A stretch of 64,000 bases of DNA from Argopecten irradians (Eukaryota > Mollusca > Bivalvia > Pectinida > Pectinidae), in contig NC_091147.1 of assembly GCF_041381155.1 (NCBI RefSeq), forward strand, positions 15,847,318 to 15,911,317, given 5' to 3'. Below are positions 1 through 12,900 of this stretch, one piece after another; position 1 is the stretch's first letter, and each line of letters begins with the position of its first letter. A program made the translations under genes and the position numbers. The notes beneath the pieces are model-generated. The model was not told the DNA's origin and made no database searches. It saw nothing but the letters and a program-made list of their open reading frames with translations.

Positions 1-1083
1 AGGAAAATGATAATCGTAATACAACAAACAAAACAACGAGAACAATGATAGACTGAATGAAAATTAATGTTTTAGATCATTAGTTTTGGTATGAAACATA
101 ACATTTTGTTAAAATAGCAGGGGTAGCTTTAATGAAAAAAACATTTTACACTAAAATCAAAAGGAAAATTTAGTTACATGGAAATTTTAATGAGAAAAGA
201 AGGATGATAAGTTTAAATCTTATACAGGGAAGAAATCAACAAAATATTGATATTGAATAGAGCGGGGAATCAATCGTCGTTTGAAAATAAATTGTGATTT
301 AAAAGGGAATCATTGTTTTTACCAGAAAGAAATAATGCCCTTTGCATATCTAAACAATTGTGTGTGTCTATCTTATCTATATATCACAGAGAGAACTGAT
401 ATTTGCATGTTAATGACAGTCTTCTACATGTGTAAAAATGTGCATGTACAATTGTATATACTGAACTGTTAGGTATTATTCATTACAATTATTATAGGTT
501 ACTAAAGCGTCTGAAACATATATTGGATGTAAACTTAATTTATATGTAAACTGTAACTTATTCTCATATCATTGTGATGAAGTGTGTTAGTTCGTCCAAC
601 TTTTAAAAAAGCAAAGCTAATTGTTGTATATTCGCATGTATCATGAAACTTTACTATTCAACTGAGGTACATGTATATATCAAGAATATAATGCTATCTA
701 CGTATAATCGTTAGCATGCAACGAGCATTTTCGTTGTCTAAACACTTCCTTTATCAATCCATATAATATGTAAAGTGAAAAAAAATTACGTCGTCGTTTG
801 AGAAATGTCGCTTCTGATTGGGTAATAAAACGGCGTAATGATTTGTTAGAAATAATTAAGAGTCCCAAATTAATTTGGAATTGATTTAATTAGACTGAAT
901 TATAAATAAAAACATGAACATATTTCTCACGTGATACTGAACAACTCAACTTTAATGCGTCGTCTGTATTTGCTGGTAGTTTTATGTACGAATGTATAAA
1001 GCCTATTCTTATTTTCGCCTGTCATCAAATATACTATTATATTTTTATATTTCCCCCGTGGTAGGCCCCAATATCAAATGGTT
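1..1083. other. Upstream flank of MED12, no gene recognised
   Basis: AT-rich sequence with only short, uninformative reading frames on both strands. A reversed CCAAT box (CTGATTGGGT, about 813-822) and a CG-containing patch near 787-835 could belong to a distal part of the MED12 promoter, but nothing else supports this. I see no repeat structure or RNA gene. Confidence 0.5.
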
Positions 1084-1105
1084 CGGAAGTAAAATCCCAT
1101 AATGC
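1084..1105 (+). promoter_or_regulatory. Likely MED12 core promoter: ETS site plus ZNF143-like site
   Basis: CGGAAGT (1084-1090) is an ETS-family core. TCCCATAATGC (1095-1105) fits the core of the vertebrate ZNF143/THAP11 promoter motif (TCCCAKMATGC). Both motifs are typical of housekeeping promoters and usually lie close to the transcription start. Their position about 100 bp before the MED12 ATG at 1204 suggests that transcription begins between about 1105 and 1200. This would make the in-frame ATG at 1102, which lies inside the motif, an unlikely start. Function is inferred from motif matches only. Confidence 0.4.
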
Positions 1106-1203
1106 ATCTGCTGAACTTCTGGGTCAATGTTGCGTTTAGGTTAGAAGCATTAGCTGTATCGCTGTCAAAATTATGGAATGACCCAGACTCATTAGCGGAC
1201 AAG

Positions 1204-3955
1204 ATGTCTGCCTACCCGTCTCAGGAGTTTCGGCCTCTTAAAAAGCCGAAACTTGGACCCCCAGATGTGTATCCTCAAGATCCCAAGCAGAAGGAGGTAG
1301 AGTATTGATCTATGCAACATAAGTTTTAACTAAAAACACAGGGAACGTCACTGTTTTCACCAGCAACTTGTTTTGAAATCCCCACTTGAACAAAGACAGT
1401 TTTGCAAAAATAGCATATTTTTTGCTATTTTCTGTTAGATATATTTCAGTTTCATTTGATTTAATAGTGTTATTGCATTGGTTTACAAATACTCACTCCA
1501 ATGAATGATATATGGTTATCTAATTCGTATTTAAATGGAAAGACTTCCAGGCGGTTACAGACCAGTTTGAAAGTGTAAACAAACAATCTTTAGCAGATAG
1601 CCAGGTATTTGTAACGAATTAATGTTATATGCTAAATGGTTGTCAAGAAAAAAGGACAAGGTAAATTTGAAATGAACGAATGAATGTTAATATTTCTACT
1701 GTACATTAACATGAGAATGAGCCACAGTCATCCTCAATACTCCAGAAGTTCAGATCACATCCAATCTCTACACCCCTGAACTATCTCATAGTAAAACTGG
1801 AGGCAACAGAACAGAACAGGTAATTTAGTCATTTGATGTACACCAAAAGAGTCATAAAACGGTACACTGAGGTTGGCTGTTTGGCTGTGAAGTAATACTG
1901 TAAGGCACTGCTTTCAGCATAGTCTTCAAAAGAAAATTTTTGCTGGCCTGTGATTGTTTCGGATTTTTTCCTCTGAGATGCCTTCAGTTTTACTATTAGG
2001 ATGCCCACTGTGTGCCTGACTCATTAAAAAAAACTCAGCCAAGTACCACCTGACCATAGGACTCATGGGCAGATTTTGTATGCAACAATTTTTCCTTCAA
2101 TAAATATCTTTGTCACAATTAAGTCAAATGATTTTAAAAAATGTCTAACATCCATTTGCATTGGAATTTAATTTCTTAAATTAAATTATTTCATTTTCTT
2201 TTACAGGATGAACTGACATCAGCTAGTGTTAAACATGGCTTCATCAACAGTCAAACCTTTGGTGATGAGGTGAGCTGTTATACATAATAAATGCAGTTAA
2301 GATGGTCATTGCAGAGTAGATTTGTATACTGTTATGTATAATTATATACAGTGATATTTATATTGTATTGTAATAAAAAAAAACCTACTTTATAATGTTT
2401 AAAATTAAATTGTAACTGTTTTGGTTATAATTCATCATATATAAGTACTCAAAGTCTGAAAATTACCAGCACTACAAAAATACTAAATGAAATGAAGATT
2501 CTAATCTTTGTTAAATTTTATTTGACACAGACATGCATGAACTCTGTACTGCCTTAACAACATAATGTTTGGTTTATATATATGCATTTCTATGAACCAT
2601 TATTGATGATAAATGTATGCTAATACCATGTTATAAATTATTATAAACATTGCACAATAAGTATTTGAAATTTTCTGTTTAGTATGGATCTGCTCGACGA
2701 GAAAATATCAATCAAGAACAGGTAAGAACAGTGTACTCAACATTAGTATGATTAATGTATAGATATATTCTGTTAAAATCCCAAAAGTAATATCTGAAGA
2801 CTTTGGTTTGATAAGTTTAACGTCTTATTAACAGCCATGGTCATTTAAGGACGTGCCAGGTTTGTTGGTGGAGGAAAGCCCGAGTACCAGGAGAAAAACC
2901 ACCGACCAGCGGTCAGTACCTGGCAACTGCCCCACATGGGATTCGAACTCGCGACCCAGAGGTGGAGGGCTTGTGGTAATATGTCGGTACACCAAAACCA
3001 CTCGGCTACCACAGCCCCTATCTGATTTGATAAAGATTACAGTGGGTTATATTACATACCAGAGCTTAACTATAGCCTTTACTAATGTAATGATGTAAAT
3101 TAATCTACATTAATTAATTTGATTTAATTAATTTCTACTTTTATCAGTTTGGTACTGAGTTTATCTCAGTATTGGAAAAGAAGAAAGAAGTTAATACATT
3201 TCAAGACACATCCAAAAAGAAACAGTTTCCCACTAAGGACAACTTCTGGCCGGTGAGTAAATAGTAAATATGAAATATGCATATTATCCATTCCTTACTG
3301 TTTTACTTGATCAGTGATAAAAAATCCATATACAATGGATATGCATGGACTGTAATTTAGGAACTGGGCGATACTAAGATTCACTTCAATCTGAAACAAG
3401 CTAATGCATATTCTGTTGTTTGGTACCTGGTAAGTATAAGTTACAGGTCTATTTTGAACTGAACGATTCATTAACTCAATGTCTGAACAAGAAATGTGAA
3501 ATGTCTAAGTTATCTGAGTATTTAATTTTGTTGCATTTTAATATAAAGTGAAACATTTTGTTAGAACCAAAAACTACTTCAATTAAACATAGGTTTTGAT
3601 TCATATGAGTTCACTTAAGTGAAGTTCAAGTGGTAAAAAGCAAAAACACATTTGTGCATATTCAAAGTTTTGAAAAAATTTGCAGGAAAAAATGTTACTG
3701 AAACACCATACATATTTACACTGGCTAGCATCCAGATTCTGTTTCTGCATATTGTCTAATTATAGCAATTAGCAAATGAGTATTGAAATGCACTTTGACC
3801 AACAAAATGTTAAGAGTTTGGTGAATAGTAATATTGATTGTGTCTGTTTAAGTATTATTTTTTAACTGTTTTAGGCGGCTAAAAACAAGAATGCTATGGA
3901 AGCATGGTTCAAGGACTTGGCAGGCAATAAGCCGCTATTCCAATTGGGAAAAAAG
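1204..3955 (+). CDS. MED12: MED12 exons 1-5: CDK8-activating N-terminus
   Basis: Exons: 1204-1296, 2207-2269, 2683-2721, 3148-3252, 3875-3955 (residues 1-127, all phase 0). The first exon carries [19 protein letters not shown], almost the same as human. Exon 2 opens with [12 protein letters not shown], which matches the human segment containing Leu36, Gln43 and Gly44, the residues mutated in uterine leiomyoma because they contact and activate cyclin C-CDK8. Here they are Leu34, His41 and Gly42. Exons 4 and 5 give KDNFWP and the [12 protein letters not shown] segment, which correspond to human QKDNFWLV and TWFTDLAGTKPL. Exon 1 is also open upstream to an ATG at 1102, so a 34-residue extension is formally possible but has no counterpart in human. 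Confidence 0.93.
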
Positions 3956-6900
3956 GTTTGCCTTATGATATTAAGATATTCATTATCTTTGCTGCTAACA
4001 TAAATCTATGATCTTCAAATAAGATCTAAACCAACCTAGGAAGAAATGTCTTATCTGGTTCCCTGTCAATGCCGGCATAATTTTATGGCATTTTCCTTCT
4101 TAATTTATAGTAATTATGAGATACATAGCATGGGAATTTTATTTAACTTTGCATCGATGCATTTATCCTTTACACCTTTGTATGCTTTCAATGTCATGTT
4201 ATGTTTTGGCTTTAAATGTAAACCAACTGTATAGTGTTTATAATGTAGATATTTCACCCATTTAGAATAGAGCTAACATGGCTTGTGTTATACAGGTGCC
4301 AACATTTAACAAGAGAGATGAACTATTTTCTACAATGTGTGAGTTTTCACTGCCGATGATGAAGGCCGCGTGGATGGTAAAGATGACGGCAGCCTACAAC
4401 ACCGCCATGCAGGAGAGTAAGATTAAGAAACGACAGATGGTGGACCAGTCTGTTGGTGAGGAAAAGTTATTTGCATTCATAAATATTTCTTATATCATTT
4501 CTAGGAAGAAATGTTTAGTTTCTACCCTTTGAATGAGAAGAATTAATACTGCTGACATTGAAAATTTACTGCAAATATGTTATTAGTAGTATCTTGACTT
4601 TATTTGTTCATTATTGTTCAGTTTCTGTATTTTGAAAATCTGATAGTAGGAAATTATTGTAAATGTATCAGTTAGAAATTTTCTATTTACACTTCACTTT
4701 ATTATTTAACTTTCCCTTTATGTGTGGAATAAACATCAACAAATGACATCTCTAAATTGGTAGTGTTTAATATCTAAACAAGATGATACAGTGTGTACAA
4801 AAGGATTAAAAAAATGAAATGTAATGAGTTAGTTGAAATGGTTTTGAAATATAATTCTGTAAATTGCTTCTCAGTAGACTGGTGTCAATCCATAATCAAA
4901 AAGATAGGACTGTGTACAAAAAAAATCACAAGAAAAAATAAATGTGATAAGTTAGTTTTAATTGTAACTGTGTGAAATGTATTCTTTAGACTGGTGCCAA
5001 TCCTTGACCAAGTTTATGCGGGATCAAATCCAGAAGATCCAGGACCCCTATCATGGAACACCCGGGGGTCCAACCTCAGGATTTCTGACAGTGTCCACCA
5101 ACACAAACATTCAGATTGACCTTGATCTGGCCATCAAACAATGGCACTACTCCTGTAAGCTGGCCAGGCACATGTATGATGTAAGTAAGGAGTCTATCTG
5201 AGATTTTTTTGAAATATTATTTCTGAATTTTAGGAACTTCATATTTGGATGTTTAACTCTAGTTAAGTGTTTTAAGTGAGTGCTGATGAAATCTTATGTC
5301 TAGTTTCTATTTGAATTCACTCTGGTGTTTGTCTGCAGATTCAAAAGTTCACTACTTGTCATGAACATGAAATATTTAGAACAAGTAGAACTAATAAAAT
5401 GTAAGTTATGGTTGATCTATCATGGTATAGGGGAGATAACTACAGTGCATTGCAAGCTATTTTGATATTGCAATATTTTATAGTATCCTGGTAGTCATTA
5501 CATAATTGCCCTCCTTAATTACTTCATAATGAATCTGATGGATTAAAAGCTAAGTATACATTTTAACATTCTGTTTGTTTCCTTAAAACAGGAGGGACTT
5601 GTGGACCGTAATGAATTCCTAACGTGGATGATAGACTTGCTTGAGAAACTGAAACAGACAGAGGATACTGTGCTTAAACTTGTTATGGCTCAAGTTTTAC
5701 AGGTAAACCACGATACTTATTTAAGATGTATTAAGGTTAATTATGGAGACTTGTAAAACTATTAAACTTACATCACACAGACTTTGATTCTACAATTCCA
5801 TTACTCATTGAGTGGTAAAAGCTGGTATTTCAGTTTTTGACAAATTTACGATGATGTACTGGTTTTATTACGCAGGTAAACATTCTTTATCAAAATTGAA
5901 CTTCAAGTTCTCCTTTAATTATAAATATTTGTTAGATTTCCAAGACTAGCTTCACAAGAGACACTTGAACTTTTTTAAATAAAACATAGGTGAATGACTC
6001 CATACTTGCTTATGTGATGATAGCATCATACTTTTCAATAGGAAAAAATAATCTAGCTGTTTGTATAATTTTGTCAGTACCTGGATGAGATCACAATGTC
6101 CGTGCTGTTGTCTCGACGCCTTGCCCACTTTGCTGCTAAGAAGATTGCCCAGCTGTGTGGAGACTCCGGGGGTACATCACCACAGGCCCAGCCTCCCATG
6201 GTTAACAGTTCAGGCACAGCGTAAGTACCTATGGCAAACAGAAAGATTCGTCGCCAACACAGATAGAGGCTGTCACATTTTACAAATTTTAACAAGGCCT
6301 TGCTGTAAGAATGAAACTTTGCAATAAAATAGTCTTGACTAAAATAAATGTCGGCTCAAAGTACCTTTAAGTTGTTAATGGAGTAGTATAGTCTGCATTT
6401 ACAAAATTGTAATGATAAAAACGTCAAGTATTCATTGCTTTACGATATAATAAACCAAATAAGGAAGATTGTCTGGACCAAATAATGGAGGAAAAAAAAC
6501 TTTTCAGTAAAATCTAGACCAAGTGTTTATATCAAAATATAAAATGGCTTTATAGGTACTCTATTTATATAAAGTTTGAAGCAAGTCTTGAAGTGTAAAT
6601 TAAATTAAATTGTGGATAGATAATGAATTGCTTACAGGATTCATAACTGGTTAAGTCATAAAGTGTTTAAAATTACTTCAGAGTAAAAATCTAGATAAAG
6701 TAATAAATTATAAATTACTTTACAGTATAGCCCCCGCCAATGGTGGCATGGCAATGCCTCAGAACCCACTGGCAGCTGTGTTTTCCCAGTACAACAATTG
6801 TCCACAACACCGCGGTATCATTCTGAGTCTGAGCGCTACGCTACAGGTGATCACTCTACTGTGTCCGACTTCACTCATCTGGAACACGCTTGGGGATGGG

Positions 6901-9900
6901 AAGACTACCTCATCTGTTCTGTGTGGGTCTGCCCTTGACTTACTGCCCTGTGCCCCATCAAGCCTGCCCATGCCCCCCGGGCCAGAGAACCCTCAGGTAA
7001 ATACACTGGAGTGGAAAATCTAGATCTTCTGGTGTAAAATGGCTGTCGATGGGCCGTTAAATATAAACTAACAAACAAATCAGGTGTAAAAGAAACAGAA
7101 TTCCAACCCTTTTATGTCTGCAGAATTCAAATCAAAATACACATTAGTTTCTCCAATTGATTTACTTTTGTCTCGTTTGTTGAAGGGACAATTCAGACTA
7201 AGAGAACATTAAAATTTGTACATATATCGGGAAAAATCCAGTTCTAATGGAAATTAGATCAGTCGGATTTACTGTGATATGCCTGAAAAGCCCATGGTTG
7301 TGACATGCGTGTAGATGTTTAAACTCGCTCGCTATCCGTCCTTACACATTGTGGTCGAAATTCTTGTATGCCGAACCCTGTCCCTTGCTCGTAGAGTAAT
7401 GCAACTTTTGTCTAGAACTACTCAAATCGCTCTGAGAGTAGTGTGTTTACCTTATTAGGTGAATTGTCTTGCCTAAAAATCATTTTATCACCTTCTCAGT
7501 GGTTATGTAGTTTATTTGTTTAACGTGCGTGACTTTGGCTCGGGTATGGGTACAGCGTCCATATTGTACCTGCTTAATCGTATTGATCAACGATTTGATA
7601 TTTCAACGATATTAATTAAAATACTAAACAATGACATGAAATTTGTCAATATTTTAAGTTATATGTTTCAGAAGAAATGTAGAACAATACATTTATGCCA
7701 TATTTTGCTTCTTGCTTATGTAAAATAATTAGTCTGAGTGAATTGTCCCTTTAATGTATGTTCCCATGATAACATTTTGGTTGATACAGGTCCAGAGTTA
7801 ACCATTCTACAAGCCAGATTTATTCAGATGCGTTATTATGTTTCTATGGATATATATTCAGATCAATATTTCTATACATACTGGCTCAGATTATTCATTC
7901 AATGGATACAGATTTGTAATTATGTTTCTATGGATACAGAATCAAATTGTGTTTTGTTTCTATAGATACGGGCTCAGATTCGTGCCGTGGAGAACCAGCT
8001 AAAAATGCGTGGCCGTGCAGCCGAGGTGCGCTGGTCTTCAGACAAATGTCAACAGTCCACGAGGGGTAAGGTTAAGATATTTAAGCCTACAATCTAAAAG
8101 TTTCCTCTGTTAATAGCAAATTCAAGCTTATTAATCACAATATCGTTAGTTTCTACTAGACTTTTTATATTTGCAATACTCGGTATTATTGATATTTACT
8201 ACAACATGTTTATTAAATTCAAAAATTGTCCAAAAAAAACATTAAATTGTACTACTATCAATGTAGTAGTTCATAATATACAAGATATACAATAATACTT
8301 TTAATGTGACATTGCATCATCTAAAGATAATATGTATTGTCTTTTATCATGTGTTGTCTTTTATTCTTTTATCATGTATTGTCTTTTATCATGTATTGTC
8401 TTTTATCAGGTTTCACCATTAGTAAGAGGCTCGAGGTTCTGGACATGCTTGACCGTCACAATTTTGATAAAGTGGACAGCAATAACTCACTGGACACTCT
8501 GTATAACAAAGTATTTTCAGTCCATCAGGCCAAGGAAGGCGTAGAGGTAATACTTAGTCTCAATATTTAATGATATAACAAGATAGAGTGCAACTTCAGT
8601 CTTAGGGTTGTCTTAAGTTTATATAGCATGAGGGAAACCCTGATTTGTTTATTATGGAAGTTAGGAATAGATTTAATATCTTGTAAACCAACTTGTTTTC
8701 ATGTGCGATTTAATTTCACGTATTTTGCAGATGATTAGAATGTGTGAAAATAAATTGCCACCAACACAATGAAGTGTTAAGCACGGAAATTAAATTGCTG
8801 TGTCATTAGGTCTTCATACATGAAATTAAGTTGCAGCAAAATTAGGCTGATTTACAGAACCAGATTTTGAAAAAAATGAGACAAATGAAGGAATTTGCTA
8901 CACCAAGTTACTAAAAACACATGATACCAATATGTGTATACTAAAAATAAAGACAGGGTTAAATTCAGATCAGACAAGTTGTATTCATAAAATTATGTAT
9001 AAGTGAAAAGATGTTTCCAATTATCATGTTACAAAAATTTCAACCTTTTCATATTTAAAGATATTTGTACTGAATTTGAATAGAATCTTACATCTGCTTT
9101 TAAAATGTCTATAATATATATATTCCTTACACCTGTTTCAGCCCATGCTGGCAGACGAACCAATCATTCACCTGCTGATAGACTGGGCTGTTAGTGCACA
9201 GAGGACAGGGAACTACAGAGCTGTGGTGGTGGCCAAACTCCTGGAGAAACGACAAAACGAGCTGAGAACAGAGGCGAGTTCAATCTCAATATGTTAATTT
9301 CCCCCACAATTGATTGTACTGGTAGTAATGTTTATGTGTGTTAACATGCCGTTAAGAATTATATTTTGGCATAACATTTGAGCAGTCACAGGTGCTAACT
9401 TATTATGTTTCTGGTGAATTCTTATTTTTTGAAATAACAAATATTGCTTTTTTGTGAAAATTTTCTGAAATATGATCCATTAATATTTTGCCTGATCCCA
9501 TTGACTTCATGTTTTACTGAATATGTTTATATTCTTTACTCTTACAGAAATTTGGTGACACAGATATGATAGACGACAAGGATTCCTTGGGCTCGGATGC
9601 CATGGTCCCCTCAGGACTCCCTGCTTTCCAGGGCCTTCTGATGAGCTTTCTAGATGAAAGGGCACCTGTCTTAGGTACTGTAATTAACTGAAGTATCAAT
9701 GCAACATTAGACTGATACACTAGGGGTGTTCATCAGCTTATCATAAAATGTAACAGTTGTAGATTATAGAATTTGTATATTTGGTAATTGCTAATATGAT
9801 AAACATTTCTGCATGTTTCTATTGCATGGAAAATGTAACTCAGTATTAGCACAATCCACTCAACTCCTCCGGGTATTTCCAGTATAATCGTCTATCTAAA

Positions 9901-12900
9901 GTGCCATAGTAAGCTGCATTGCATAAGTCAGATTCCAAGCCGTGTTTCGTAAACCTTTCTACTTTTGCAATTTACTTTCATTTGTAATCAAAACTTTTTG
10001 TGGCTCATGTACAATCAAACCTGTCTTTAAAGACCACCAACGGAAAAATTACTGTTATAGCCAATTGGTCTTTACACACAGGGCAAATTGCGTTTAATTT
10101 GACCATTTGGAACCCATAGGAAGTGGCTTTATTAAGTAGGTGATCTTCATAGAGGTTTTTATACAGAGGTGATCACTAAGGTCATTTTTTCAGTAGTCAA
10201 TGGGACATACTAAAAAGTCAAGGCATTTAACATTTTGTATCTGTTTTCAGATGACAATCCTTCAGATGACTGCAGACAAGGATTTGCTAATCTAATACAG
10301 CTTTTCTGTGAGCTGATTCGCCACGATGTCTTCTCACACGATGCGTATATGTGTACATTGATATCACGTGGTGACTTGTCGTCCCCGACAACAGTTCCAC
10401 AGATTGGTGTAGACAGTATGGATCTCTCCAGCATTAAATCACTGTCAGAGTCCATTAAACAAGATGTAATGGTAAGTTAATTACAAATTAATTGTAGATC
10501 AAAGGAAATTATTGGTAGATCAAAGGAAATTAATGGTAGATCAAAGGAAATTATTGGTAGATCAAAGGAAATTAATGGTAGATCAAAGGAAATTATTGGT
10601 AGATCAAAGGAAATCATTGGTAGATCAAAGGAAATTATTGGTAGATCAAAGGAAATTAATGGTAGATCAAAGGAAATTATTGGTAGATCAAAGGAAATTA
10701 TTGGTAGATCAAAGGAAATTATTGGTAGATCAAAGGAAATTAATGGTAGATCAAAGGAAATTATTGGTAGATCAAAGGAAATTAATGGTAGATCAAAGGA
10801 AATTATTGGTAGATCAAAGGAAATTAATGGTAAATCAAGTACTAATTAATGGTAGATAAAATTGGAATTAATGGTAGTGCATATATATGTATGTAGAGTT
10901 GATTTAAGCTAAATGTTATACAAAATAGAAATTTATGTTATGATATAAAATGATGACATTTATTTAATCCAAATTCCTTTGTTACAGCACCAGGATGACA
11001 TTAAGGTTGATATGGACATCAACACGATGGACAGTGACTATGTCAGTCTGTTTGACTGTGTTAAGGACGAACATAAACCTAGTCCAGAGGAACCTGCATC
11101 GGTCAAGTCGGTCAAGTCCGAGAAAGACCAGCCAATCCCCAGTGTCGGAGGCCACACTCATGGAGGTATGGAGACCATACAACAACCCAAAGGGCCTTCG
11201 CGTCACATGATATATGCACAGCACTTCCCGATTCCGAAGGACGCGGTCCATGAATGTAATCAGCGTGGAATTGTTATGTACGGAGTAGGAAAGGCGAGAG
11301 ATGATGCCAGACACTATGTGAAAAAGATCTCCAAGGAAACGCTGAAATTGTTCAGTAAGAAAAACTGTGTAGACACTGGTAGTGGTGACCTTGGAAAGGT
11401 CAAAAAGAGGAAGGAGAAAGAACCTGGGGACGCCTCCCTTGCCGGCGTGGTAACCAACTTTGACCAAATATTTGAAGGCATTTTTGGGAAATATCAAAAA
11501 CTTTCTTATTTTGATCAGCATGCTGTGACAGCCCAGTGTACAGATGCTGTATGCGAACAGATCAACAGCTTCACGATGGGCAACTCGAGTTATCTGCCCT
11601 TGGTTGATAACATATCCTATTTGTTTGATTTGATGGAATACTCCCTTAATATTTATGGTCTCCTTGAATTCTCAGTAAAGGTGAGTAGTTTTGATTCTCT
11701 TTCTAGCCTTGCACTTTCTGATGTTTTAGTTTAAGGAAATGGAAAAAATGGAAATTCTTGTTTTTTGGGAATTTGAAATATTTCTGTGAGAGATTGTTAA
11801 TGGTTCAGAAGTCCTAAATGTTTGGTGGCTTTTAAAATTAATGAATTTCTTATGAATGCAATCATGGAGACGACTTATCTGTTTAGTTAATTTCTTTATC
11901 TGTGAAACTTGACTGAATTTTTCTCTGAATTTCTTTGAAAAATTATCTTATGTATAATGTTCAGCATATTGAGACAAACAACTTTTCTTTGGTGTGCTAA
12001 TACGACAAAATGTTGAAAATAGACTAAGAAAATGTTTAATTTATTTCAGTTACTGAAGGAGCTAGGTATGGTAGAACACACACTGAGTAGTCAGAAGTCG
12101 AGTTTGGCGGGGAACTATACCACATTCTTGTGTCTGTGTATCGTTGGTGTGTTCAGGAAGTACCACCCCTATCTACTTGTCTCCCAGGATCTCATCATAC
12201 AGGCATTCGAGGGGTCAGTAACTGTATAAGTCTGTTTCATATTGCATACAGTAGTTTTACAATTTTATTCTTACACTTCTAACTTAACTTTAAATACTGT
12301 ATAGATGTGGGTCAAAATTTTCATGATTTTAACTAAAAAACAAGAAAATTTAATTTTAGCAGTTTAAAATTTTTTTTTGATCATGCACTCTGGGTATATG
12401 TGGTTTAGCTATTTCCCACTATTTCTTTATTTTCTTATATCAAATTTGTGCAACGATAAATATGTTCTGCAAAATCACAAAAGTACAAAAATGTCGTCCA
12501 TGCAAAAATAACCAGTTATACAGTATATACCAGTATACTTTGTAGATATATTTCAAGCTTCTTAAACTGTTGTAAAGTAGACAAAATCTCTTTTTACTAA
12601 AGTAAATGGTAGGATTTTGAATGTTTAGTGTTGCACAATTCATAGATGTAAAATCTATAGACCTCTCATGTTCTCCATTACTGAATTGTATTATAGGTTG
12701 ATTGGTGCTGTGAAGGACGTCTACAATCCAGCAGTTTGTACCTCTGCTGAGAGATGTATCCTTGTCTATCTGTACAATGCTTATACATCCTGTAGTTATT
12801 TACGGGTAAGGCTTTTCCTGATGCTACAGTTACAGATGTAGTTTTATTAGTTAGCACAGTATTCTCGAGGTCCATGATCTTATTGTAATATTTTGATGAA

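Noticed and set aside
1102-1203. MED12 start at the upstream in-frame ATG (1102)
   Set aside because: It would add 34 residues with no human match, and the ATG lies within a probable promoter motif. The start at 1204 fits the family length.
10512-10859. 115-residue frame of VDQRKL repeats
   Set aside because: It is the 21-bp minisatellite in intron 15, open only because 21 is divisible by 3; it opens with TTG rather than ATG.
10982-11521. 179-residue minus-strand frame
   Set aside because: It lies opposite MED12 exon 16, whose + strand protein matches human MED12 throughout.
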